Shown in pieces: positions 24,983 to 33,099 of a stretch of DNA of 41,417 nucleotides. Numbering within the stretch: the first letter of the stretch is position 1; the number at the start of each line of letters is the position of its first letter. The stretch lies in contig JAATFA010000177.1 in the NCBI GenBank assembly GCA_015655445.1, positions 1 to 41,417 on the forward strand. The letters are read 5' to 3'. This stretch comes from Actinomycetales bacterium. Its GTDB lineage: Bacteria > Actinomycetota > Actinomycetes > Actinomycetales > Microbacteriaceae. Position numbers and translations under genes: made by a program. The notes beneath the pieces were generated by a model. The model was given only the letters and a program-made list of their open reading frames with translations, searched no databases and was not told the DNA's origin.

Positions 24983-26065
24983 TCAGGCGGGGTAGGCGCC
25001 CACCAGGCGGGCAGCGCCGCCCGCGACGCCCTTCGCGCCGTGCACATAGCCGGCGAGGTCCTCGGGCGCGGGGCGCACGGTCCCGGCGCGCCACGTCGGC
25101 ACGTCCTGCGCGGCGAGCGCCGCCGCGACCCCGTCCGCGCGCTCCGGCGCCACGACGGCGAGCATCCCGATGCCGAGGTTCCACGTGCCCTCCACGCTCT
25201 CGAGAGGGGCGTCGGCGAGGCCCGAGAGCACGCGGAAGACGGACGGCGGCGACCACGTGGACCGGTCGACGTCGACGGCCAGGCCCGCAGGCAGCACGCG
25301 TGCGAGGTTGGCGGCGATGCCGCCGCCCGTCACGTGGCTGAGCGCGTGCACGGCCGCGCCGAGGCCCGGGTCGTCGATGACCCGCAGCAGCGGGGCGGTG
25401 TACAGCCGGGTCGGCTCGAGCAGCACCTCGCCGACGATGCCGCCGAGCTCCTCGGACCGGTCCGCGTAGCCGATGCCGCGCTCGGCGAGGACGTGCCGCA
25501 CGAGCGAGAAGCCGTTGCTGTGCAGGCCGCTCGAGGCGAGCGAGAGCACGACGTCGTCGGCACGCACGCGATCGGGGCCGAGCACGGCGTCCGCCTCGAC
25601 GACGCCCGCCGCGGCACCCGCGACGTCGTAGTCGTCCGCGCCGAGCAGCCCCGGATGCTCCGCCGTCTCGCCGCCCACGAGCGCCGTGCCGGTGCTCTCG
25701 CACGCACGCGCGATGCCCGCGACGATCGTCGCGATGCGCTCGGGCACGACGCGGCCGCACGCGATGTAGTCGGTCATGAAGAGGGGCCGCGCGCCGACGA
25801 CGACGATGTCGTCGACGACCATGCCCACGAGGTCCTGGCCGATCGTGTCGTGCTTGTCGATCGCCTGCGCGATCGCGACCTTCGTGCCGACCCCGTCCGT
25901 CGAGGTCGCCAAGAGGGGCCGCCGGTAGTCGCGCAGGGCGGAGACGTCGACGAGCCCCGCGAAGCCGCCGACGCCGCCGAGCACGGCGGGGCCGTGCGTG
26001 CGCGCGACCGCGGCCTTCATGAGCTCGACCGCGCGATCGCCCGCGCGCGTGTCGACGCCGGCCAC
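24983..26065 (-). CDS. purM: Phosphoribosylformylglycinamidine cyclo-ligase
   Basis: A 360-residue AIR synthetase, step 5 of purine synthesis, converting FGAM and ATP to AIR. VDTRAGDRAVELMKAAVART, GVGGFAGL, ATSTDGVGTKVAIAQA, QDLVGMVVDDIVV, GGETAEHPGLL and GLHSNGFSLVR are all intact. The ORF starts at GTG 26065 (AGVDTRAG follows), but the family normally begins about nine residues earlier. Upstream the same frame reads GTG-ACG-AGC-TAG-ACG-GAC-CGC-TAC from GTG 26092, and GTG 26092 has a leaderless -10 (TACCCT). An in-frame TAG therefore interrupts codon 4. Translation may restart at 26065, or the TAG may be read through. Divergent from purF. Confidence 0.93.
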   Translation of the reverse strand: MAGVDTRAGDRAVELMKAAVARTHGPAVLGGVGGFAGLVDVSALRDYRRPLLATSTDGVGTKVAIAQAIDKHDTIGQDLVGMVVDDIVVVGARPLFMTDYIACGRVVPERIATIVAGIARACESTGTALVGGETAEHPGLLGADDYDVAGAAAGVVEADAVLGPDRVRADDVVLSLASSGLHSNGFSLVRHVLAERGIGYADRSEELGGIVGEVLLEPTRLYTAPLLRVIDDPGLGAAVHALSHVTGGGIAANLARVLPAGLAVDVDRSTWSPPSVFRVLSGLADAPLESVEGTWNLGIGMLAVVAPERADGVAAALAAQDVPTWRAGTVRPAPEDLAGYVHGAKGVAGGAARLVGAYPA

Positions 26066-26104
26066 GGCGTAGCGGTCCGTCTAGCTCGTCACGCCCCCAG
26101 GGTA
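26066..26104 (-). promoter_or_regulatory. purM leaderless promoter and amber-interrupted original start
   Basis: TACCCT (minus strand 26104-26099), six bases, then GTG at 26092-26090, ACG, AGC, TAG at 26083-26081, then ACG GAC CGC TAC GCC in the purM frame. TDRYAVAGVDT is the expected PurM N-terminus (family: Y-x-x-AGVD). The TAG thus lies inside the original coding sequence. Confidence 0.6.
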
Positions 26105-26201
26105 TCGGGTGCCCCGGCCGGACCCGGGCGCCCTGCGGTATGGGAGAATTGACCGTACTCGAACCCCGGGTACTCGCCCACCCTCCAGGAGCTCCCGCGG
26201 C

Positions 26202-27659
26202 ATGTGCGGAATAGTCGGGATCGTTTCGGCCTCGCCCGTCAACCAGCAGATCTACGACAGCCTCTCCCTGCTGCAGCATCGCGGCCAGGACTCGACCGGC
26301 ATCGCGACCGCGGAGGGGAGCATCGTGCACATGCGCAAGGCGCGCGGCCAGGTGCGTGAGGCGTATCGCACGCGCGACATGCGCAGCCTGCTCGGCACGA
26401 TGGGCCTCGGGCACGTGCGCTACACGACCCGCGGATCCGCCTCGAGCGAGGAGGAGTCGCAGCCGTTCTACGTCAACGCGCCCTACGGCATCGTGCTCGT
26501 GCACAACGGCAACCTCACGAACACGCGCGAGCTCACCGAGGAGCTCTTCCACATCGACCGGCGGCATCTCAACACGAGCTCGGACACCGAGCTGCTCGTC
26601 AACGTGCTCGCGCACGAGCTGCAGGAGGCGATCAGCGGCACCGACCTCGACCCCGACCAGGTGTTCACCGCGATCGGCCGCCTGCACGAGCGCGTGGAGG
26701 GGTCGTATGCCGCGATCGCGCTCATCGCGGGCCACGGCCTGCTCGCGTTCCGCGACCCGTTCGGCATCCGCCCGCTCGTGCTCGGCCGGCGCAGCGGCGG
26801 CCTGCTCGGCGACGAGTGGATCGTCGCGAGCGAGTCGCTCGTGCTCGAGGCATCCGGCTACGAGATCGTGCGCGACGTGGCCCCCGGCGAGGCCGTCTTC
26901 ATCACGACGGAGGGCGAGATGGTCGCGCGCCAGTGCGCCGCGCATCCCCGGCTCGTGCCGTGCTCGTTCGAGTACGTCTACCTCGCCCGGCCCGACTCGA
27001 TCATGAACGGCATCTCCGTGTACGAGGCGCGCCTGCGCCTTGGCGAGCGCCTCGCCGACACGATCGAGCGCCACGCGCCGCTCGGCGACATCGACGTCGT
27101 CATGCCCATCCCCGACTCGTCCCGGCCGGCGGCGCTCCAGGTCGCCCGCAAGCTCGGGATCGAGTACCGCGAGGGCTTCTACAAGAACCGGTACGTGGGG
27201 CGCACGTTCATCATGCCCGGGCAGGAGCAGCGCAAGCGCAGCGTCAAGCAGAAGCTCAACGCGATGTCGAGCGAGTTCCGCGGCAAGAACGTGCTCATCG
27301 TCGACGACTCGATCGTGCGCGGCACGACCTCGAGGGAGATCGTCGACATGGCGCGCGAGGCGGGCGCGCACAAGGTGACCTTCACGTCCGCCGCGCCGCC
27401 CGTGCGCTACCCGCACGTCTACGGCATCAACATGCCCACCCGCCGAGAGCTCATCGCCGCCGGACGCCGTATCCCCGAGATCGCCGCGGACCTCGGCGCC
27501 GACCACCTCATCTACCAGGAGGTCGAGGACATGAAGGCGGCGATCATCGAGGGATCCGACGTCACCGACCTCGAGATGAGCTGCTTCACGGGCGAGTACG
27601 TCACGGGCACCGTGACGGACGACTACCTCGACTGGGTCGAGCGCAACCAGCTCAGCTGA
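26202..27659 (+). CDS. purF: Amidophosphoribosyltransferase
   Basis: A 485-residue enzyme catalysing the first committed step of purine synthesis: glutamine and PRPP to phosphoribosylamine. It begins MCGIVGIV, so Cys2 is the glutaminase nucleophile with no propeptide. RGQDSTGIAT, HVRYTTRGSAS and HNGNLTN mark the NTN-hydrolase domain; the PRPP loop VLIVDDSIVRGTT is near residue 365. The B. subtilis-type iron-sulfur ligands are only partly kept: PCSFEYVY has a Cys, but the YPHVYGINMP and EMSCFTGEY regions lack the required ones, so no [4Fe-4S] cluster is expected. AGGAG lies about 13 nt before the ATG. Divergent from purM with 109 bp between the two start codons. Confidence 0.96.
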   Translation: MCGIVGIVSASPVNQQIYDSLSLLQHRGQDSTGIATAEGSIVHMRKARGQVREAYRTRDMRSLLGTMGLGHVRYTTRGSASSEEESQPFYVNAPYGIVLVHNGNLTNTRELTEELFHIDRRHLNTSSDTELLVNVLAHELQEAISGTDLDPDQVFTAIGRLHERVEGSYAAIALIAGHGLLAFRDPFGIRPLVLGRRSGGLLGDEWIVASESLVLEASGYEIVRDVAPGEAVFITTEGEMVARQCAAHPRLVPCSFEYVYLARPDSIMNGISVYEARLRLGERLADTIERHAPLGDIDVVMPIPDSSRPAALQVARKLGIEYREGFYKNRYVGRTFIMPGQEQRKRSVKQKLNAMSSEFRGKNVLIVDDSIVRGTTSREIVDMAREAGAHKVTFTSAAPPVRYPHVYGINMPTRRELIAAGRRIPEIAADLGADHLIYQEVEDMKAAIIEGSDVTDLEMSCFTGEYVTGTVTDDYLDWVERNQLS

Positions 27660-27684
27660 CGGCGCGACCGCTGTCGGACGCGGG

Positions 27685-28110
27685 TCAGCGCGCCTCCTCG
27701 CCCTCCGTGGGCTCGGCGGGCCCGGCCGCGCCCGGCTCCGCAGCCGCGCTCGCGCCGGCCGGCCCGGCCGACTCGAGACGCTCCAGGTCGCGCTCCGTGA
27801 GCGGGCGGGCGTCGGGCCCGTCGCCGACAGGGAGCCCCTCCTCGCGCTCGGCCTCGACGAGGGCGGCCCTGCGCTCGGCACGGCGATCGAGGAGCAGCGC
27901 GACGATCGCCCCGACGACGAGGCCCGCGACGAGGCCGAACAGGCCGAGGAGGGCGAAGAGGGACCAGAAGCCCGTGTCCGGGTCGGCGGGACGCGTGAGC
28001 GCGACGACGAGCGCAACGACGACGCCGACGAGGCCGCCCGCCGCGAGGAAGGCGGGGAACCGCGGGGCGCGCCGCACGCGCACGCGGTCGGGGGGCGTCG
28101 TCTGGCTCAC
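27685..28110 (-). CDS. Two-TM membrane protein of unknown function
   Basis: A 141-residue protein. A basic N-terminus (RVRVRRAPRFP) is followed by TM1 (AFLAAGGLVGVVVALVVAL), a short loop (RPADPDTGFW) and TM2 (LFALLGLFGLVAGLVVGAIV), then a basic/acidic segment (RRAERRAALVEAEREEG) and an Ala/Gly/Pro/Glu-rich disordered tail. Both ends are predicted to be cytosolic. The GTG start overlaps the end of the SCP_3 gene (GTGA). The pairing with SCP_3 next to purD is recurrent in Micrococcales as I know the neighbourhood, but the function is unknown. Confidence 0.75.
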   Translation of the reverse strand: MSQTTPPDRVRVRRAPRFPAFLAAGGLVGVVVALVVALTRPADPDTGFWSLFALLGLFGLVAGLVVGAIVALLLDRRAERRAALVEAEREEGLPVGDGPDARPLTERDLERLESAGPAGASAAAEPGAAGPAEPTEGEEAR

Positions 28111-28493
28111 GACTCCATTCTCGCCTGCTCGGCGACCGCCCATGCGACGGGCACGTGCGCGCTCAGGTCCGCGCGCGACCCGGATGCCGAGACGGCGCCG
28201 GAGGCGAGCGCGTCGGCCCACGTGCGCGAGCCCGTCGCGATCGCGATCCACGTGCGCGCGTCCGTCTCGACGACGTTGGGCGGCGTGCCGCGCGTGTGCA
28301 CGGGCCCCTCGATGACCTGCACGGCGCCGAACGGCGGCACGCGCACCTCGACCGAGGTGCCCGGCGCGCGATCGGCGAGCACCTGCAGCAGGTAGCGCAC
28401 GGCCGTCGCGAGCGCGTCCCGGTCCGCGTCGCCGGAGACCGCCCGGCGCACGGCCGCCTCGCCGACGGCCGGCGGGATCCTCGCCTTGGCCAC
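28107..28493 (-). CDS. SCP_3-type sterol-carrier-fold protein
   Basis: A 128-residue soluble protein with a SCP2-like alpha/beta pattern: AVRYLLQVLADRAPGTSVEV, RVPPFGAVQVIEGPVHTRGT, NVVETDARTWIAIATGSRTW, ADALASGAVSASGSRADLS. The PPxVVETDxxTWxxLxxG core is characteristic of the bacterial SCP ortholog family (SCP_3), which likely binds a hydrophobic ligand. The start is GTG 28493: TACCGT (minus, 28505-28500) is exactly 6 nt before it, so it is leaderless; GGAGGG directly abuts the GTG and is too close to be a normal ribosome site. Upstream longer frames are antisense to purD. Confidence 0.8.
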   Translation of the reverse strand: MAKARIPPAVGEAAVRRAVSGDADRDALATAVRYLLQVLADRAPGTSVEVRVPPFGAVQVIEGPVHTRGTPPNVVETDARTWIAIATGSRTWADALASGAVSASGSRADLSAHVPVAWAVAEQARMES

Positions 28494-28524
28494 CCCTCCA
28501 CGGTAGCCCGATAGCCTGGGTGCC
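28494..28524. promoter_or_regulatory. 31-bp divergent leaderless promoter (SCP_3 / purD)
   Basis: Between the two GTG starts lie only 31 bp. Minus-strand -10 TACCGT (28505-28500) is 6 nt from GTG 28493. Plus-strand -10 TAGCCT (28512-28517) is 7 nt from GTG 28525. The two RNA polymerases would overlap sterically, so the two operons probably compete or are reciprocally expressed. Confidence 0.6.
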
Positions 28525-29769
28525 GTGAGAATCCTCGTCCTCGGATCGGGCGCGCGCGAGCACGCGATCGTGAGCGCGCTCGCGCGCGAGGGCGCCGGCC
28601 ACATCGTCGTCGCGGCGCCCGGCAACGCGGGCATCGCGGCGGAGGCGGAGACCGTCGCCCTCGACTACACGCGCGGCGAGATCGTCGCGGACTACGCGAA
28701 CGGCAACGCCATCGACCTCGTCGTCGTGGGCCCCGAGGCGCCGCTCGTCGCGGGCGTCGCCGACGCGCTGCGCGCGCGCGGCATCCCCGTCTTCGGCCCC
28801 GGCCGCGCGGCCGCGCAGATCGAGGGCAGCAAGACGTTCGCGAAGCACATCATGGAGGTCGCGGGCGTGCCGACAGGGCGCGCGGTGCGCGCGGCGACGA
28901 TCGAGCAGGTGGAGGCGGCGCTCGACGAGCTCGGCGCGCCGCATGTCGTCAAGGCCGACGGGCTCGCCGCGGGCAAGGGCGTGCTCGTGACGGACGATCG
29001 CGCGGCCGCGCTCGCCCACGCACGGCACTACCTGCAGCAGGGCGACGTGCTGGTCGAGGAGTTCCTCGAGGGCGACGAGGTCTCGCTCTTCCTCGTGAGC
29101 GACGGGCACGACGTCGTGCCGTTGAGCCCCGCCCAGGACTACAAGCGTCTGCTCGACGGCGACGAGGGGCCCAACACGGGCGGGATGGGGGCGTACTCGC
29201 CCCTGCCGTGGCTGCCCGACGGCTTCGTCGACGAGGTCATCGCGACGATCGCGCTGCCGACGGTCCGGCGGCTCGAGGCCGAGCAGACGCCCTTCATCGG
29301 GCTCCTGTACTGCGGCCTCATCGTGACCGCGCACGGAGTGCGCGTCATCGAGTTCAACGCGCGCTTCGGCGACCCGGAGACGCAGGTCGTGCTCCCGCGC
29401 CTCGTGACCCCGCTGAGCGAGCTCCTGCTCGCCGCCGCGACGGGCACGCTCGCGCGGCTGCCGTATCCGCGGTTCTCGGACGAGGTCGCCGTGACCGTCG
29501 TGCTCGCGAGCGAGGGCTACCCCGACGCGCCCGTTACGGGACGCGAGATCACGGGCCTCGACGGGCTCTCCGACGTCACCGTCGCGCACGCGGCGACCGT
29601 GCGCGACGGCGACGGCCGCCTCGTCGCGACCGGCGGCCGCGTGCTGAGCGTCGTCGCGACGGCGCCCGACTTCGCGCAGGCACGGCGGCGCGTCTACCGC
29701 GCGCTCGAGAGCATCGGGCTCGAGGGCGGCCAGTACCGCACCGACATCGCCGCGCGGGTCGCCGGATGA
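28525..29769 (+). CDS. purD: Phosphoribosylamine--glycine ligase
   Basis: A 414-residue GAR synthetase (step 2 of purine synthesis) with the ATP-grasp fold. [18 protein letters not shown] opens the N-domain; AAPGNAGIA and [16 protein letters not shown] follow. [38 protein letters not shown] and [14 protein letters not shown] mark the ATP-binding and substrate loops; [12 protein letters not shown] contains the Mg ligands. The GTG start looks leaderless (TAGCCT 7 nt upstream). The stop overlaps the purC ATG (ATGA), so purD-purC are coupled. Confidence 0.96.
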   Translation: MRILVLGSGAREHAIVSALAREGAGHIVVAAPGNAGIAAEAETVALDYTRGEIVADYANGNAIDLVVVGPEAPLVAGVADALRARGIPVFGPGRAAAQIEGSKTFAKHIMEVAGVPTGRAVRAATIEQVEAALDELGAPHVVKADGLAAGKGVLVTDDRAAALAHARHYLQQGDVLVEEFLEGDEVSLFLVSDGHDVVPLSPAQDYKRLLDGDEGPNTGGMGAYSPLPWLPDGFVDEVIATIALPTVRRLEAEQTPFIGLLYCGLIVTAHGVRVIEFNARFGDPETQVVLPRLVTPLSELLLAAATGTLARLPYPRFSDEVAVTVVLASEGYPDAPVTGREITGLDGLSDVTVAHAATVRDGDGRLVATGGRVLSVVATAPDFAQARRRVYRALESIGLEGGQYRTDIAARVAG

Positions 29770-30641
29770 CGGCGCTCGCGCTGCCCGGATGGCGTCACGT
29801 CTACTCGGGCAAGGTGCGCGACCTCTACGAGCCCGAGGGCGAGGCGCCCGGCGCCTCCGACCGCCTGCTCGTCGTCGCGAGCGACCGCGTGAGCGCCTTC
29901 GACCACGTGCTGCGCCCCGGCATCCCCGGCAAGGGCGAGCTGCTCACGCGCTTGAGCGCGTGGTGGTTCGCGCGGCTCGCGGGCGTGCCGAGCCACGTGC
30001 TCCCCGATCCGGTGCCGCGCGCGGTCGTCGGGCGCGCGATGGTCGTGCGGCGGCTCGCGATGTTCCCGATCGAGTGCGTCGTGCGCGGATACCTCTCCGG
30101 GAGCGGGTGGAAGGAGTACCGCGCGACCGGATCCGTGTGCGGCGTGCCGCTGCCGGAGGGGCTCGGCGAGGGCGACCGCCTGCCCGAGCCGATCTACACG
30201 CCCGCGTGGAAGGCGCCCCAGGGCGAGCACGACGAGAACATCCCGTTCGAGCGCACGGTCGAGCTCGTCGGCGAGCCCGTCGCGCGGCGGCTGCGGAGCA
30301 TGAGCCTCGAGGTGTTCTCGCGCGCCTCGGCGATCGCGGAGGCGCGCGGCGTCATCCTCGCCGACACGAAGTTCGAGTTCGGCGACGACGCGGGCACGAT
30401 CACGCTCGCGGACGAGGTGCTCACGAGCGACAGCAGCCGGTACTGGGACGCGCGCCTCTACGCGCGCGGAGGCGAGGACCGCCTCGCGAGCTTCGACAAG
30501 CAGATCGTGCGCGACTGGCTCGCGGCGCACTGGGACGCGACGTCCGGCGAGGAGCCGCCCGCGCTTCCGCGCGAGATCGTCGAGCGCACCGCCGCGCGCT
30601 ACCGCGAGCTCATCGAGCGCCTCACGGGCGAGCCCGCGTGA
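29766..30641 (+). CDS. purC: Phosphoribosylaminoimidazole-succinocarboxamide synthase
   Basis: A 291-residue SAICAR synthetase joining CAIR and aspartate with [55 protein letters not shown] and DTKFEFG are standard SAICAR-synthetase motifs; [20 protein letters not shown] and [11 protein letters not shown] follow. It is the longer (about 290-residue) actinobacterial form. ATG overlaps the purD stop. A 119-bp gap separates it from purS, where TAGGAT (30680-30685) could be an internal promoter. Confidence 0.96.
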   Translation: MTALALPGWRHVYSGKVRDLYEPEGEAPGASDRLLVVASDRVSAFDHVLRPGIPGKGELLTRLSAWWFARLAGVPSHVLPDPVPRAVVGRAMVVRRLAMFPIECVVRGYLSGSGWKEYRATGSVCGVPLPEGLGEGDRLPEPIYTPAWKAPQGEHDENIPFERTVELVGEPVARRLRSMSLEVFSRASAIAEARGVILADTKFEFGDDAGTITLADEVLTSDSSRYWDARLYARGGEDRLASFDKQIVRDWLAAHWDATSGEEPPALPREIVERTAARYRELIERLTGEPA

Positions 30642-30760
30642 GCACGCGCGAGCCCGCGCCCGACGGGGACGGACGCCGGTAGGATCGGAGGCGCCGGGCC
30701 GCGAGCACGCCCTTCGCGGCCGCGGCCCCCGAGCACGAGCCCACAAGCGCGAGGAGAGCG

Positions 30761-31033
30761 GTGCCCACGATCGTCGTCGAGGTCATGCCGAAGGCCGAGC
30801 TGCTCGACCCGCAGGGCAAGGCGGTCGCGGGCGCGCTCGAGCGCATCGGCACGACCGCCGTGCGCGACGTGCGCGTCGGCAAGCGCTTCGAGCTCACCGT
30901 CGACGGACCCGTCGACGCCGCCGTGCTCGAGGACGTGCGGCGCATCGCGGAGACGGTGCTCGCCAACACCGTCATCGAGGACGTCGTCGCGATCACCGCC
31001 GAGGAGTCGATCGTGCCCGGGGAGACGCACTGA
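30761..31033 (+). CDS. purS: FGAM synthase subunit PurS
   Basis: A 90-residue small subunit of the three-part formylglycinamidine synthase. [40 protein letters not shown] and [12 protein letters not shown] match the PurS fold. It bridges PurQ and PurL for ammonia channelling. GTG 30761 is preceded by GAGGAG. Its TGA overlaps the purQ ATG by one base. The purS-purQ pair is expected beside the small-type PurL. Confidence 0.95.
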   Translation: MPTIVVEVMPKAELLDPQGKAVAGALERIGTTAVRDVRVGKRFELTVDGPVDAAVLEDVRRIAETVLANTVIEDVVAITAEESIVPGETH

Positions 31034-31731
31034 TGCGCATCGGCGTCGTCACCTTCCCGGGGTCCCTCGACGACCGCGACGCGCAGCGCGCCGTGCGGCT
31101 CGCGGGAGCGGAGCCCGTCGCGCTCTGGCACGGCGACCACGACCTGCACGGCGTCGACGCGATCGTGCTGCCCGGCGGGTTCAGCTACGGCGACTACCTG
31201 CGCTGCGGCGCGATCGCCGCGCTCTCGCCCATCATGCGCGAGGTCGTCGACGCCGCGGGCCGTGGCGTGCCCGTGCTCGGCATCTGCAACGGCTTCCAGG
31301 TGCTCGTCGAGGCGCACCTGCTGCCCGGGGGCCTCATCCGCAACGACCACGGGCGCTTCGTGTGCCGCGACCAGCGCTTGCGCGTCGAGAGCACGGGCAC
31401 GGCGTGGACGAGCGCGTTCCGCGAGGGCCAGGAGATCGTCGTGCCCCTCAAGAACGGGGAGGGCGGCTTCATCGCCGACGCCGAGACGCTCGCGCGCATC
31501 GAGGGCGAGGGGCAGGTCGTCTTCCGCTACCTCGACGTCAACCCGAACGGCTCGCTGCACGACATCGCGGGTCTGCGCAACGAGCGCGGGAACGTCGTGG
31601 GTCTCATGCCGCACCCCGAGCACGCCGTCGAGCCGGGCTTCGGACCGGACACGACGGCCGCGATGCGCTCGGGCACGGACGGCCTCGCCGTCTTCCGCTC
31701 GGTGCTCGAGCACGCGCTCGCGCGCGCCTGA
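31033..31731 (+). CDS. purQ: FGAM synthase glutaminase subunit PurQ
   Basis: A 232-residue class I glutamine amidotransferase. It supplies ammonia to Pur[21 protein letters not shown] at the start, [17 protein letters not shown], nucleophile Cys85 in GICNGFQ, and the His194/Glu196 pair in MPHPEHAVE complete the catalytic triad. It overlaps purS by one base (TGATG-type) and is followed 5 bp after its stop by the convergent MscS gene, so purL, which lies beyond that gene, is not in the same transcript. Confidence 0.96.
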   Translation: MRIGVVTFPGSLDDRDAQRAVRLAGAEPVALWHGDHDLHGVDAIVLPGGFSYGDYLRCGAIAALSPIMREVVDAAGRGVPVLGICNGFQVLVEAHLLPGGLIRNDHGRFVCRDQRLRVESTGTAWTSAFREGQEIVVPLKNGEGGFIADAETLARIEGEGQVVFRYLDVNPNGSLHDIAGLRNERGNVVGLMPHPEHAVEPGFGPDTTAAMRSGTDGLAVFRSVLEHALARA

Positions 31732-31736
31732 CGCGC

Positions 31737-32954
31737 TCAGCACTCGTCGCCGCCTTCGCCCTCGCCGTGGCCCTCGGGGCGGACGATGGGCAGCGTCGAC
31801 GTGAAGTGGTCGGCGGCGCGCTGCTCGGCCTCCGCGGTGCCCGTGAAGAGGCCCTGATCGACCTGGCCGACGTGGGTGTCGGTCGAGCGCGCGCGCGACG
31901 GCGGCCGGCGTTGCGCCTCGACGAGCTCGACGCGCGTGCGCGGCAGTCCCGCCGTGTCCCGGCTCTGCAGCCACTCGACGAGCTCCTCGCGCACGAAGCA
32001 GCGCAGGTCGAAGAGGCTCGGCGCGTCCTTCGCCGTCACGAGCACGCGCACGCGCACGAAGCCGCCCACGGCGTCCGTCACCTGCAGCACGGCCGCGCGT
32101 CCGTCCCACAGCTCCGTGCGCTCGAGGATCGCGTTGAGCTCCTCGCGCATGAGCGCGGGGCTCACGCGCCAGTCGAGGTCGAGCTCGACCGCGCCGAGCA
32201 GCTCGCTCGTGCTGCGCGTCCAGTTCTCGAACGGCGTCGAGGTGAAGTAGGTCGAGGGCAGCACGAGACGACGGTCGTCCCACAGGTGCACGACGACGTA
32301 GGTGAGGGTGATCTCCTCGATGCGGCCCCACTGCTCCTCGACGACCACGACGTCGTCCACGCGGATCGCGTCGCTGAAGGCGAGCTGCATGCCGGCGAAG
32401 ACGTTCGCGAGCGTCGACTGCGCCGCGAGGCCGGCGACGATCGAGGCGATGCCGGCGGAGGCGAGCAGGCTCGCGCCGACCGTGCGCACGGCGGGGAAGG
32501 TGAGCAGGATCGATCCCGCCGCGACGACGATGATGACGACGATCGCGAGACGGCGCACGATGAGCATCTGCGTGCGCGCGCGGCGCGCGACGCGGTTGTC
32601 CTCGACGTCGGTGCGATACCGCGCGAGGCCGAGGTCGATCGCGAAGAGCACGAGCCCCGTCGCGAACCACGCCGCGGCCGCGATCGTGCCGATCGCGACG
32701 ATGCGCCCGATCGCGACGCGCCAGCCCTCGTCCGCGACCGCGGGCAGCGTCGTCGAGAGGGCGACGCCGACCGCGACCGCGATGAGGAGGGCGCGGAACG
32801 GACGGCGCGTGCGCGCGATGAGGGAGGCCCCCCAGCGTGATCGGCGCGCGACCGATCGGACGACGAGCGCCGTGATCGCGACCACGGTGACGGCGATGAC
32901 GAGGGCACCGGCGACGGCGACCGCGAGGCGGATCCAGGACTGCCACTCGTGCAC
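31737..32954 (-). CDS. MscS-family mechanosensitive channel
   Basis: A 405-residue membrane protein. Three or four TM helices (SWIRLAVAVAGALVIAVTVV; ALLIAVAVGVALSTTLP; IVAIGTIAAAAWFATGLVLF; LAIVVIIVVAAGSILL) precede the pore helix GASLLASAGIASIVAGLAAQ, STLANVFAGMQLAF, which is the conserved MscS TM3 with small residues. The beta domain (DDVVVVEEQWGRIEEITLTY, VVLPSTYFTSTPFENW-like segment) and C-terminal alpha/beta domain follow. The tail is acidic and Gly-rich. Function: osmotic downshock safety valve. GTG 32954 has AAGGAG 7 nt upstream. It is inserted between purQ and purL on the opposite strand. Confidence 0.92.
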   Translation of the reverse strand: MHEWQSWIRLAVAVAGALVIAVTVVAITALVVRSVARRSRWGASLIARTRRPFRALLIAVAVGVALSTTLPAVADEGWRVAIGRIVAIGTIAAAAWFATGLVLFAIDLGLARYRTDVEDNRVARRARTQMLIVRRLAIVVIIVVAAGSILLTFPAVRTVGASLLASAGIASIVAGLAAQSTLANVFAGMQLAFSDAIRVDDVVVVEEQWGRIEEITLTYVVVHLWDDRRLVLPSTYFTSTPFENWTRSTSELLGAVELDLDWRVSPALMREELNAILERTELWDGRAAVLQVTDAVGGFVRVRVLVTAKDAPSLFDLRCFVREELVEWLQSRDTAGLPRTRVELVEAQRRPPSRARSTDTHVGQVDQGLFTGTAEAEQRAADHFTSTLPIVRPEGHGEGEGGDEC

Positions 32955-33011
32955 GGCTACTCCTTCCTCTCGGGATGCGCGCCCGCTCCCGGTTCCGCGG
33001 GCACGTCCTCC

Positions 33012-33061
33012 AGGCTAGGAAGGGCAGGCTAGGAAGCCGCCGACTGTGCGCCAACTAGAAT
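33012..33061 (+). promoter_or_regulatory. purL upstream region: 11-bp direct repeat and -10 box
   Basis: AGGCTAGGAAG occurs at 33012-33022 and again at 33026-33036 (period 14). TAGAAT at 33056-33061 is a good -10 about 40 nt before the purL GTG, with AGGAG as ribosome site near 33086. The repeats lie at about -35 to -60 relative to the start site and could bind a purine-pathway regulator. This is inference. Confidence 0.4.
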
Positions 33062-33099
33062 CGAGGGGTCCCCGCCGCCCCAGCTAGGAGCCTGCCCGC

